Assembly: GCA_037783415.1 (NCBI GenBank)
Contig: JAZGTN010000192.1
Coordinates: forward strand, 1,612,001 to 1,676,000
DNA length: 64,000 bases
Direction: 5' to 3'
Origin: Leptasterias polaris
Taxonomy: Eukaryota; Echinodermata; Asteroidea; Forcipulatida; Asteriidae
Below, in pieces: positions 48,501 to 49,829 of the stretch. Below the pieces are notes generated by a model. The model worked only from the letters and a program-made list of their open reading frames with translations. It had not been told where the DNA came from and made no database searches. Position 1 is the first letter of the stretch; each line of letters opens with the position of its first letter. The translations under genes and the position numbers were made by a program.

Positions 48501-48888
48501 TGTGTACTGTCAATGTTTCTGGCCACCGACAATGCAACCACAAAAAACAAAACAAAACGTCGTTGCCGATGCCCCTGCTCCCGCCAGGATTCTGTCGAAG
48601 GTGTTTCCGTCCGTCACGCAACTTGTGGACGCCGTGGAGGCTAACAAGACCATGTGGCTGCGTTTGAAACGCGAGAGCAGCTTGAGGAAACTCAGCAGCG
48701 CCAACTCGATTGACTTCTTCCAGATCCCATTCCGGAGTGAGAATGGCAGGGTGGAGTTTGGAGAGGGGGTGTCTGAGGAGACAGAGGAGGAGCTGGCAGG
48801 AGAGGTGGAGTCAGGGAAGGGATCCAAGGGGGGTACCGTGGTGGACGAAAACACTGAGAGGAATAACAATACAGCCACGTCATCGTGA
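3383..48888 (+). CDS. PDE2A: cGMP-stimulated 3',5'-cyclic nucleotide phosphodiesterase (PDE2A), 5'-incomplete
   Basis: The enzyme hydrolyses cAMP and cGMP; cGMP binding to GAF-B activates it as a dimer. Joined exons: 3383-3513, 10698-10809, 12628-12667 (or to 13717), 21113-21176, 22305-22371, 23449-23509, 23901-24017, 27211-27270, 32243-32281, 33061-33134, 33791-33868, 34908-35030, 36640-36833, 39157-39244, 39895-39942, 40773-40847, 41565-41664, 43081-43193, 43753-43898, then 46817-46937 or 48588-48888. Every intron is GT-AG and all phases agree. Seen: end of GAF-A, GAF-B with the NKxnFx3DE signature, and a class I PDE core ([34 protein letters not shown]). Exon text follows vertebrate PDE2A from the middle of GAF-A to the C-terminus. 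Upstream exons are outside the window. Alternative splicing is inferred from sites only; no transcript was available. Confidence 0.93.
3585..3938. mobile_element. MITE-like element with perfect 26-bp terminal inverted repeats
   Basis: The left end TTAAAGGGTGTGTACAACAT (continuing TGGTAA) and the right end at 3913-3938 are exact reverse complements over 26 bp. Both ends carry TTAA. There is no ORF, and the length is 354 bp. TTAA ends are typical of piggyBac-type non-autonomous elements; the superfamily call is inference. It sits in the PDE2A intron just after the exon at 3383-3513. Confidence 0.8.
3950..4090. repeat. Diverged copy of the 'CTTTCAAAAGTTTCCC' interspersed repeat
   Basis: Text such as GGGGCACCAAGGCAATGACCAAGGGCAACGGAGGCAATTG is the inverted, diverged counterpart of the family seen at 340-535. 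Boundaries are approximate. Confidence 0.35.
4091..5690. other. PDE2A intron, no gene recognised
   Basis: Contains a poly-C run near 4.67 kb, an A-rich tract near 5.29-5.33 kb and a GAGAGAGA tract near 5.50 kb. No reading frame shows protein-family features. Confidence 0.5.
5695..5881 (-). mobile_element. Short inverted-repeat element enclosing a tRNA-like sequence
   Basis: The left end ATACTCAGTACTTTCCCGAGTC pairs with GACTCGGGG...GGAAGTACTGAGTAT on the right. Inside, on the - strand (5741-5810), a tRNA-like sequence has A box TGGTCTAGTTGG and B box GGTTCGAATCC. The anticodon arm does not form a good stem, so this is a tRNA-derived repeat rather than a working tRNA gene. Confidence 0.6.
5951..6492. 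repeat. 100-bp tandem repeat, about 5 units
   Basis: The unit begins with TTAGGTTAGGGGTTAACAAGC and continues AAAGTGTGCACAGGTCTTTTG. It recurs at 5981, 6081, 6181, 6281 and (diverged) 6381. The middle units are essentially identical over 100 bp; the outer units are diverged. There is no open frame through it. Confidence 0.92.
6540..6670 (-). repeat. tRNA-derived repeat, second copy
   Basis: On the - strand, 6551-6626 repeats the tRNA-like segment of 5741-5810, with the same B box GGTTCGAATCC and A-box region. It carries a small indel (ACACTAG) in the D arm. The two copies bracket the 100-bp tandem array. Confidence 0.65.
6671..8990. other. PDE2A intron, no gene recognised
   Basis: Mixed intronic DNA. 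A 50-codon stretch from the ATG at 6978 to a stop near 7126 looks protein-like ([20 protein letters not shown]) but matches no family I can name. A fragment near 8.01 kb (GACTGGTCCCCTGCTAAA) resembles the ends of a dispersed repeat family. Nothing else is supported. Confidence 0.4.
9013..9390. mobile_element. TTAA-ended MITE-like repeat
   Basis: Starts TTTAAAGGCAGGGTGTAGTTTTGG and ends near ATTACCAGAGGTATAGACC. The interior shares CCTTTCTCAGATTCAAAT and AACAAACCTGTGAA with copies at about 30.0-30.4 and 43.2-43.4 kb, in the opposite orientation to the copy at 30 kb. There is no ORF. Confidence 0.55.
9410..9770. repeat. Dispersed repeat, inverted relative to the copy at 20.1-20.4 kb
   Basis: The text ATCAAAAGTTGAGAAAAATCAGACAGTGC and TTTTGTAAACATGTGATGTCAC recurs as its reverse complement at 20.13-20.40 kb. 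Boundaries are approximate and no coding content was found. Confidence 0.5.
9890..10110 (+). repeat. Possible SINE/LINE 3' end with (AAAT)n tail
   Basis: A GC-richer segment of unknown family ends in CTTAAATAAATAAATAG, as expected of a retroposed element. No second clear copy was found in this window. Confidence 0.35.
10225..10410 (-). repeat. tRNA-derived SINE, second type
   Basis: On the - strand it begins GGGGATCAGGTTGGTTCAGTGG (A-box-like) and has a B-box-like AGTTCGAATTCCCC. The body then reads GTGGATTGGGTTTTCAG and GTGGGTTTTCCCC. The same arrangement recurs at 34.04-34.25 kb (- strand), with a body fragment at 38.73-38.79 kb. Confidence 0.6.
10698..10809 (+). CDS. PDE2A: PDE2A exon: last helix of GAF-A
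   Basis: Acceptor TTTTGTTTTAG and donor GTAGGA. The first base completes Arg, then [20 protein letters not shown] and [12 protein letters not shown] follow, matching [20 protein letters not shown] of vertebrate PDE2A. It ends on a codon boundary and leads into the linker helix between the GAF domains. Confidence 0.93.
10870..11060. repeat. Interspersed repeat, 'CTTTCAAAAGTTTCCC' family, copy 2
   Basis: Contains CTTGGTGCCCCTTCAAAAGTTTCCC and TTGCCCTCACAAAGCTTAA, matching the copies at 0.34 and 60.96 kb. It lies about 60 bp downstream of a PDE2A donor. The ORF across it is not credited. Confidence 0.6.
11979..12282 (-). repeat. Partial copy of the tRNA-armed foldback element plus a small hairpin
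   Basis: 11979-12075 carries, on the - strand, GGGCTAGATAGCTCAGTAGG and a B-box-like GGTTCAAATC, matching the arms of the element at 54.73-55.09 kb. The body, with ACCAGTCAGAAGCC, also matches. At 12208-12282, AATAAACCACAAG...ACTGACTCGG pairs with CCCAGTCAGT...CTTGTGGTTTATT to form a hairpin. Confidence 0.6.
12466..12570 (-). repeat. Inverted tRNA-derived SINE fragment
   Basis: The reverse complement reads GGTTTGGGTTCTGGTCATGTTA then CTTGTGTCGTTGAGCAAGAC, matching the SINE at position 1. The open frame running through it into the next exon is therefore not coding before the acceptor at 12627. Confidence 0.65.
12628..12667 (+). CDS. PDE2A: PDE2A exon, short form: start of inter-GAF linker helix
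   Basis: Acceptor TTTTCTTGCAG; proximal donor GTAGGT after CATCTAG. It encodes [13 protein letters not shown], nearly identical to [13 protein letters not shown] in vertebrate PDE2A. It ends in phase 1, so joining 21113 yields HL-DDV, as in vertebrates. This conservation makes the short form the canonical product. Confidence 0.9.
12668..13717 (+). CDS. PDE2A: PDE2A exon, long-form extension: 350-codon insert between GAF-A and GAF-B
   Basis: The frame of the preceding 13 codons stays open for 1,050 more bases, to a second donor GTATGT at 13718, also in phase 1. Use of this donor keeps the downstream frame. Without splicing, a TAG follows at 13735. The segment is GC-richer than neighbouring introns and lacks their homopolymers. 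The protein is Ser/Pro/Asp/Glu-rich and probably disordered. It has SP/TP sites and a basic cluster ([13 protein letters not shown], about residues 98-110 of the insert). I recognise no domain. It could be a lineage-specific regulatory insert, or an alternative end giving a truncated protein. Expression is unproven. Confidence 0.6.
13718..17330. other. PDE2A intron (part of 13718/12668-21112)
   Basis: AT-rich, with no gene recognised. A segment near 15,056-15,110 (GGAGGTCGGAAGGCAACCGA) is repeated almost exactly at 15,929-15,985. Short ORFs around 14.8, 15.9, 16.2 and 16.6 kb show no family features. Confidence 0.5.
15054..15985. repeat. Pair of about 55-bp direct repeats 875 bp apart
   Basis: CTGTAATTGGAGGTCGGAAG followed by GCAACCGACCAGCGAC occurs at 15,054 and 15,930, with only a few differences over about 55 bp. 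The intervening DNA has no ORF or recognisable retroelement feature. It could be terminal repeats of a small element or a local duplication. Confidence 0.55.
17335..17520 (+). repeat. Dispersed repeat with GGCCAG ends
   Basis: Reads CTGTCCGCTGGCCAGATGCC ... GATGGCCAGTCACTAAAAA. A diverged copy lies in the opposite orientation at about 60.76-60.95 kb (GTGACTGGCCAGCAGGACCA ... TTTGGCCAGCGGACC). The ends are imperfect inverted repeats. No coding content was found. Confidence 0.5.
17525..17914. repeat. 20-bp tandem repeat, about 19 units
   Basis: The unit is GTTCTATTTTCTCTAAAAAT. A few units carry an extra A or a T-to-A change. The short ORF across the right half ([19 protein letters not shown]) is repeat translation, not a gene. 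Confidence 0.95.
17938..18335. mobile_element. TTAA-type MITE, family 1, copy 1
   Basis: Starts near AAAGGGAAGGTATACTTTTGG and ends CCAAAAACCAAAGATGTACGTTCCCTTTAA. It shares CATTTTGAGAA, CAGATTGTGTATTCCAAT and CGGCGATATCTCAAAA with the copies at 26.06 and 33.21 kb. There is no ORF, and it abuts the 20-bp array. Confidence 0.7.
18340..21112. other. PDE2A intron, remainder
   Basis: AT-rich, with poly-T tracts near 18.83, 19.44 and 19.86 kb. An 82-codon ORF at 18,514-18,762 is unrecognised. At 20.13-20.40 kb lies the inverted partner of the 9.4-kb repeat. At about 20.52-20.87 kb there is text (AACTGATTATGC, CATAATCAGAGT) related to 51.44-51.56 kb in the opposite orientation. Confidence 0.45.
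20125..20405. repeat. Dispersed repeat, inverted partner of 9.41-9.77 kb
   Basis: TGATGTCACATGTTTACAAAAGAG and CACTGTCTGTTTTTAACAACTTTTGATACG are the reverse complement of sequence near 9.56-9.70 kb. Boundaries are approximate. Confidence 0.5.
21113..21176 (+). CDS. PDE2A: PDE2A exon: linker helix into GAF-B
   Basis: Acceptor CTTTTACCTGTAG and donor GTAAGA; enters phase 1 and leaves phase 2. It encodes [20 protein letters not shown] then ER, matching [20 protein letters not shown] in vertebrate PDE2A. Confidence 0.92.
21220..21860. repeat. Irregular roughly 100-bp repeats immediately after a PDE2A exon
   Basis: CAACCCTCCTACTGTGTGCC, then TTTTGAATGATAGATA and GATACCATGTGGTGAATGCA, recur at about 21.24, 21.40, 21.56, 21.66 and 21.76 kb with deletions. 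The array begins within about 60 bp of the donor at 21,177. The ORF across its end is not coding. Confidence 0.85.
22305..22371 (+). CDS. PDE2A: PDE2A exon: start of GAF-B
   Basis: Acceptor CCATTTATCTTAG and donor GTAAGT. The first base completes Arg, then [20 protein letters not shown] and LD follow, matching [20 protein letters not shown] in vertebrate PDE2A. It ends on a codon boundary. Confidence 0.93.
22372..23448. other. PDE2A intron
   Basis: No gene seen. Two partly repeated stretches near 23.14-23.20 and 23.21-23.28 kb share AGGTCAGCCCTT and CCAAGCACCAAATATCATGCCTG, a local duplication. Confidence 0.5.
23449..23509 (+). CDS. PDE2A: PDE2A exon: GAF-B
   Basis: Acceptor TCTCAACTAG and donor GTAGGT. 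It encodes [20 protein letters not shown], matching the [19 protein letters not shown] segment of vertebrate PDE2A. It leaves in phase 1; the split codon gives Gly. Confidence 0.94.
23901..24017 (+). CDS. PDE2A: PDE2A exon: GAF-B cGMP-pocket region
   Basis: Acceptor TTCCCAAAACAG and donor GTGAGT; phase 1 in and 1 out. It encodes [20 protein letters not shown] then [18 protein letters not shown]. This closely matches vertebrate GAF-B, where this segment lines the cGMP pocket. Confidence 0.95.
26062..26443. mobile_element. TTAA-type MITE, family 1, copy 2
   Basis: Starts TTAAAGGGAGGGGGTACACC and ends near CCAAAAACTAAAGGTAATG. The interior matches the copies at 17.94 and 33.21 kb (ACTTGGTAAGAAGCACTGCA, CATTTTGAGAA, TCAGATTGTGTATTCCAAT). 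Confidence 0.72.
26588..27184. repeat. Array of ATGAATATTCAT palindromes and TGCATAA/TTATGCA motifs
   Basis: The palindrome ATGAATATTCAT occurs at 26,588, 26,986, 27,111 and 27,173, with ATGCATATTCAT at 26,849. Each is usually followed by TTGTGGGAGGAG-like text. Between them are TTATGCACT/AACTGATGCACT repeats. The unit is loosely 60-140 bp. The last palindrome is 26 bp upstream of the exon at 27,211. Confidence 0.75.
27211..27270 (+). CDS. PDE2A: PDE2A candidate cassette exon within GAF-B
   Basis: Acceptor TTCTGTAACAG and donor GTAACT. It is 60 bp and phase 1 on both sides, so inclusion or skipping keeps the frame. Inclusion gives [20 protein letters not shown] plus Asp. Skipping joins A|AT to give Asn-Val-Val-Gly, which resembles the vertebrate NENQEVIGVAELVNK region with no insert. 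I see no vertebrate counterpart for the 20 residues. Splice sites and phase support it; transcript data would decide. Confidence 0.6.
30018..30395. mobile_element. TTAA-ended MITE-like repeat, family 2
   Basis: Runs from about CATTAAGGTAAAACAGGGTG to CAATTACCAAAACTATACCC then AGCATTTAA. It shares GAAAGGCTTCAGGCAT and TTATTTTCTTGCAACTTTGATG with 43.23-43.44 kb and, inverted, with 9.0-9.4 kb. There is no ORF. Confidence 0.6.
30589..30851. mobile_element. Inverted-repeat element, ends ATAGACCTTTC
   Basis: The left end ATAGACCTTTCTATTG and right end CAATGGAAAGGTCTAT are inverted repeats about 263 bp apart. The open frames inside are short and unrecognised. It is probably a MITE. Confidence 0.6.
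31266..31465. mobile_element. MITE-like repeat with AGCTGCCAA ends, copy 1
   Basis: Starts AGAGCTGCCAACTCTCCCTG and ends GCAAGATGCAAATGTTGGCA. It closely resembles the copy at 42.26-42.45 kb, sharing GTTCTGATGAACACATTT and CTCCCTGATTATGGAA. The ends form an inverted repeat. Confidence 0.75.
31641..32007. mobile_element. MITE-like repeat with TAAGGGGCCATTC ends, copy 1
   Basis: The left end TAGGGGCCATTCAGAA and right end TTTTTGAATGGCCCCTTA are inverted repeats. The interior has AGTCAATATTT, CCCAGCTGGCCAAGATC and GATCTTTGATCTAAAATATC, shared with the copy that begins at 35,032. Confidence 0.8.
32243..32281 (+). CDS. PDE2A: PDE2A micro-exon: GAF-B NK motif
   Basis: Acceptor TTTTTTGTACAG and donor GTAAGT; 39 bp, phase 1 in and out. 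It encodes [12 protein letters not shown], matching EVIGVAELVNKING of vertebrate PDE2A. It carries the NK of the GAF signature NKxnFx3DE. Confidence 0.93.
32725..32850 (+). repeat. tRNA-derived SINE head, + strand
   Basis: Has A box GTGGCTGAGCGG and B box GGGTTTGAGTCC separated by about 65 bp, as in Leu/Ser-type tRNAs. The SINE body CTTGTGTCCTTATGCAAGACAC follows. It shows best that the family at 1, 35.76 and 36.03 kb is tRNA-derived. Confidence 0.72.
33061..33134 (+). CDS. PDE2A: PDE2A exon: end of GAF-B
   Basis: Acceptor TTTGATAG and donor GTAAGG. It encodes [20 protein letters not shown] then SIVH. FTKHDE completes the Fx3DE half of the cGMP-binding GAF signature, and [11 protein letters not shown] matches [13 protein letters not shown] in vertebrates. 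It ends on a codon boundary. Confidence 0.94.
33213..33583. mobile_element. TTAA-type MITE, family 1, copy 3
   Basis: Starts TTAAAGGCAATGTTTACCTTTGG and ends CCAAAAACCAAAGGTATACCTTTAA. This is the most complete copy, with inverted ends and TTAA at both termini. The interior matches the copies at 17.94 and 26.06 kb. No ORF. Confidence 0.78.
33791..33868 (+). CDS. PDE2A: PDE2A exon: linker helix after GAF-B
   Basis: Acceptor TTTGCCATCAG and donor GTAATT; 26 codons, phase 0 at both ends. It encodes [20 protein letters not shown] then MMYHMK, nearly identical to [20 protein letters not shown] in vertebrate PDE2A. Confidence 0.95.
34040..34250 (-). repeat. tRNA-derived SINE, second type, copy 2
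   Basis: On the - strand: a B box CTGGTTCGAATCACGCC, then a body with GTGGATTGGGTTTTTAG and TTCCAAGGGTTTTCCCC, matching 10.23-10.41 kb. The ORFs across it are repeat-derived. Confidence 0.6.
34505..34907 (+). repeat. PDE2A: 84-85-bp tandem array of acceptor-like units ending at a real PDE2A acceptor
   Basis: Units ending in TTGTRTTTCCAG, followed by RGG...GAAAA.GA-like text and then TCACATGAC..ATATTGACTTG, recur with CCAG at 34,651, 34,735 and 34,820. The functional acceptor CCAG is at 34,904. Two more diverged units lie upstream (about 34,513 and 34,579). The first bases after each decoy resemble the start of the true exon (GGGGCAGAAGACGATATCAAG). Confidence 0.75.
34908..35030 (+). CDS. PDE2A: PDE2A exon: linker into the catalytic domain
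   Basis: Acceptor ATTATATTTCCAG and donor GTAAGG; 41 codons, phase 0 at both ends. It encodes [20 protein letters not shown] ... [17 protein letters not shown], matching the vertebrate [20 protein letters not shown] segment before the catalytic helices. The donor coincides with the terminus of a transposable element. Confidence 0.92.
35032..35395. mobile_element. MITE-like repeat with TAAGGGGCCATTC end, copy 2, fused to a splice donor
   Basis: TAAGGGGCCATTCTGAAAAG matches the terminal sequence of the element at 31.64-32.01 kb. The interior (CCAGCTGGCCAAGATCATC, GACCTTTGATCTAAAATATC) also matches. The right end is decayed. The left terminus starts one base after the exon-intron boundary. Confidence 0.75.
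35761..35885 (+). repeat. tRNA-derived SINE fragment
   Basis: B-box-like GGGTTCGGGTCCC is followed by GCCCTTGAGCAAGACACTTAACC, matching the family at position 1 and 32.73 kb. Confidence 0.6.
36027..36560 (+). repeat. tRNA-derived SINE, near full length, interrupted
   Basis: A-box-like CGTGGCCGAGCTG, B-box-like GGGTTTGAATC, the body GAGCAAGACACCTGACTATA, CACCCAGGTGTAAAATGGG and GGCTGTATACTCCCAAGGGAGCTGAGA. The AGCGC...(ATT)n tail appears only at about 36.46-36.56 kb, after roughly 180 bp of other DNA. An insertion into the element would explain this. Confidence 0.6.
36640..36833 (+). CDS. PDE2A: PDE2A exon: start of catalytic domain
   Basis: Acceptor CCGTTTATAG and donor GTAAGT; leaves in phase 2. 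It encodes [20 protein letters not shown] ... [20 protein letters not shown] then [26 protein letters not shown] carries the first metal-ligand His of class I PDEs and the upstream catalytic His; vertebrate PDE2A has HNWMHAFSV. Confidence 0.97.
37221..37443. mobile_element. Near-perfect 220-bp palindrome (foldback MITE)
   Basis: The left arm ATAGACCCATCATTGCACA...GCGCGCATACACGAGC pairs with the right arm GTGTATGCGCGCTGCGCGTTGTGCAATGGGTCTAT. The match continues through GGGTGTCAAAACGTGCACAAA and TGGTACACGTGTTTAC almost to the centre. There is almost no spacer, so the whole element can fold into one hairpin. Confidence 0.9.
38511..38739. mobile_element. Inverted-repeat element with GGGCCCAATTTCAT ends
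   Basis: The left end GGACCCAATTTCATTAATCTGCTTACC is the approximate reverse complement of the right end GGTAAGCAGAGTCATGAAATTGGGCCC. The interior resembles 53.36-53.58 kb (GAAGCAGGGAATT, CACGGGTTAGCAGGGA, GCGTAGTCCAC). Isolated ends occur near 29.58, 29.75 and 35.75 kb. Confidence 0.75.
38860..39125 (+). repeat. Probable retroposed repeat with AAAT-type tail, upstream of a PDE2A acceptor
   Basis: A GC-richer block (GCTATCGACCCAAATCAATT, CTCCTACTCCTGGGGCTGAA) ends in TAAATAAATGAATGGATAATAAATAAATAAA, about 30 bp before the exon at 39,157. The tail suggests a SINE or LINE 3' end. The family is not identified. Confidence 0.4.
39157..39244 (+). CDS. PDE2A: PDE2A exon: catalytic metal-binding motif
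   Basis: Acceptor TTGTATGTTTCAG and donor GTAACT. The first base completes Lys, then [20 protein letters not shown] and TNNSFQVHS follow. HDLDH supplies the His and Asp metal ligands of class I PDEs. It ends on a codon boundary. Confidence 0.97.
39895..39942 (+). CDS. PDE2A: PDE2A exon: catalytic domain
   Basis: Acceptor TTTCTGTGTTAG and donor GTAAGC; 16 codons, phase 0. It encodes [16 protein letters not shown], identical over most of its length to [16 protein letters not shown] in vertebrate PDE2A. Confidence 0.96.
40145..40345 (+). pseudogene. Decayed non-LTR retrotransposon 3' end (LINE relic)
   Basis: One + frame reads [12 protein letters not shown], then [16 protein letters not shown], a typical end of LINE reverse-transcriptase ORFs (LWNxLP..IR....FKxxLKTxLF). 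A stop codon interrupts the frame just upstream. An untranslated tail GTAAAGTGCTACATAAATGC ends in TTATTTTATTTTAT. Confidence 0.65.
40365..40700 (-). pseudogene. Retroelement ORF C-terminal fragment
   Basis: The - strand frame 40,422-40,694 encodes [20 protein letters not shown], then [16 protein letters not shown] and [18 protein letters not shown]. This resembles a C-terminal segment found after the reverse transcriptase in some invertebrate retroelements; recalled from general knowledge, not searched. There is no RT core next to it, so it is a fragment. It lies tail to tail with the LINE relic at 40.15-40.35 kb. Confidence 0.6.
40773..40847 (+). CDS. PDE2A: PDE2A exon: catalytic domain
   Basis: Acceptor TCTTCACACAG and donor GTAAGC; 25 codons, phase 0. 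It encodes [20 protein letters not shown] then NLSRD, matching [20 protein letters not shown] of vertebrate PDE2A. Confidence 0.96.
41565..41664 (+). CDS. PDE2A: PDE2A exon: catalytic domain
   Basis: Acceptor CTACTCATGTAG and donor GTACAC; leaves in phase 1. It encodes [20 protein letters not shown] then [19 protein letters not shown] is a conserved class I PDE segment. Confidence 0.96.
41700..41830. repeat. (GTTT)n tract with a terminal G run
   Basis: Repeats of TTTG/GTTT are interspersed with GGGG and followed by a run of ten or more G. ORFs on both strands here (Cys/Phe- or Asn/Gln/Thr-rich) are low-complexity translations and are not credited. Confidence 0.85.
42257..42447. mobile_element. 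MITE-like repeat with AGCTGCCAA ends, copy 2
   Basis: Starts AGAGCTGCCAACTCTCC and ends CAAATGTTGGCAGCTC; the ends are inverted repeats. Most of it matches 31.27-31.46 kb. Confidence 0.78.
43081..43193 (+). CDS. PDE2A: PDE2A exon: catalytic domain
   Basis: Acceptor GACTTGTTTCCAG and donor GTGAGT. The first two bases complete Asp, then [20 protein letters not shown] and [17 protein letters not shown] follow. [10 protein letters not shown] holds the second Asp metal ligand of class I PDEs. It ends on a codon boundary. Confidence 0.97.
43230..43445. repeat. Partial family-2 TTAA-type repeat
   Basis: TTATTTTCTTGCAACTTTGATG, GGGATACACCAAGTGAGGAT and CTGGTCTTTGACAATTACCA match 30.2-30.4 kb. It ends CTTGCCTTTAA. 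It begins about 35 bp after the donor at 43,194. Confidence 0.6.
43753..43898 (+). CDS. PDE2A: PDE2A exon: catalytic domain, nucleotide-binding Gln
   Basis: Acceptor CCCAATGTTAG and donor GTGAGT; leaves in phase 2. It encodes [20 protein letters not shown] ... [20 protein letters not shown] then PVY. PELQINF holds the invariant Gln that contacts the purine ring in PDEs (PELQISF in vertebrates). The split codon CA|A or CA|G is Gln with either last exon. Confidence 0.97.
43899..46816. other. PDE2A intron
   Basis: No gene recognised. Near 45.11-45.20 kb a stretch (AATCAGCTGTTGC, ACCTGTGGTATAAATGCAAA) recurs at 57.05-57.14 kb. An inverted-repeat element is at 45.70-45.93 kb. Confidence 0.5.
45702..45931. 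mobile_element. Inverted-repeat element with ATAGATAG ends
   Basis: The left end ATAGATAGGTTGC...CCATCTTTACGGGCAA pairs with the right end TTGCCCGTAAAGATGGCGTC...ACTATCTAT. The element is 230 bp, GC-richer than its surroundings, with no ORF of note. It is a MITE-like structure. Confidence 0.8.
46817..46937 (+). CDS. PDE2A: PDE2A alternative last exon A (short C-terminus)
   Basis: Acceptor TCTGTGTATGCAG after a T-rich tract; in phase 2. It encodes [20 protein letters not shown] then [19 protein letters not shown] and a TAA at 46,935. It aligns with the last catalytic helix of vertebrate PDE2A and with exon B (13 of the first 23 residues identical), but stops soon after. A possible poly(A) signal AATAAA is at 47,916. 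It gives the 616-codon form. Confidence 0.85.
46938..48587. other. 3' UTR of isoform A / intron of isoform B
   Basis: No further gene. AATAAA at 47,916-47,921 could end the short isoform. Small ORFs at 47.13, 47.40 and 47.67 kb are unsupported. Confidence 0.45.
48588..48888 (+). CDS. PDE2A: PDE2A alternative last exon B (long C-terminus)
   Basis: Acceptor CTGCTCCCGCCAG; in phase 2, stop TGA at 48,886. It encodes [20 protein letters not shown] then [20 protein letters not shown] and IDFFQIPF, ending in an acidic tail ([13 protein letters not shown]). [11 protein letters not shown] resembles GLPSNNSLDFL near the vertebrate PDE2A C-terminus, so B is the more ancestral-looking end. It requires skipping exon A. 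The antisense ORF covering this region is its shadow. Confidence 0.88.
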
Positions 48889-49829
48889 CGAATTGGTTCT
48901 GAACAGTTAACGTCAGGAATTGCAAACCAGTGAGATGTATGGGGAAGAGGTTGTAGTCTGTGTACAATTACTGTCACGGGGATGAGCATTTTTAAACCTA
49001 TTGAATCAACCAATCCCACTGAACACCTCTTGCATGAAATCACATGAACCACCCTGGTTGCAAGTCTGTGCATGATGGGATTCGTGGGCATTGCATCTTG
49101 GAAGAATGTAAATTTGGTATCGTGAAAAGATGATGGCATGGTGTGTAGACTAGAGTGTTTAGAAGTGATCAGGGGGTAGAAGGTATGTGGAGCTCTACAG
49201 AATCTGCTATCTGAACAAAGAGCCAGGAAGATGTACCCATAACAAATGATGATGGTACCCTGACTTCTCAAGTGTATAAAGATGCATTTATACCAGTCCA
49301 AAATGTATTACTTAAAGCATATTAACTCTTCTTTAGAAATCTTGAGTTTTTAATTATCGTTTCAAACGTATATGCAGTAATGCAGGATTAATGACTCTTT
49401 TGAGTAAAACTTCGATATTGAAGGATTTAAACCTGCATAGCTTATGTATATTTAATTTACCCGTACTGTTTTAATAATTTCTATTTTTGTAGGGACTTGT
49501 AGTCTTTAGTCATACGAAGAATTGACATCAAATCTTTTAAGAAAGTACTAACTTGAACTTTATGGAACTTGCAATATGTAAACTATTTTTTAACAGTGTT
49601 TACTGAGGAATGACTGTGGCATTGTGTGGATTTTGTTGTTGTTGCATTCAGTTTGTTTCATCCTCATATAATAGGTTGTAAAGGTCGGAATTCTTCAAAC
49701 AAGGAAGATACTTTTCTTCTTTGTTTGCGGAGACATGGATTTATCAGGTGTTGCATTTGTAACAAACAATGGCGTCAACTTCTTTTTGTATTTTGCTCAA
49801 CTTTGTGACACGTAGTACTTAATAATAAA
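48889..49829 (+). other. PDE2A: Probable 3' UTR of PDE2A isoform B
   Basis: AT-rich and without ORFs. AATAAA at 49,824-49,829 is the first clear poly(A) signal downstream of the stop. The true end could lie further on, for example at the AATAAA near 52.96 kb. Confidence 0.4.

Noticed and set aside
48510..49301. 263-codon ORF on the - strand
   Set aside because: It is antisense to PDE2A exon B and its 3' UTR. The + strand frame is conserved with PDE2A, and the antisense product has no family features.
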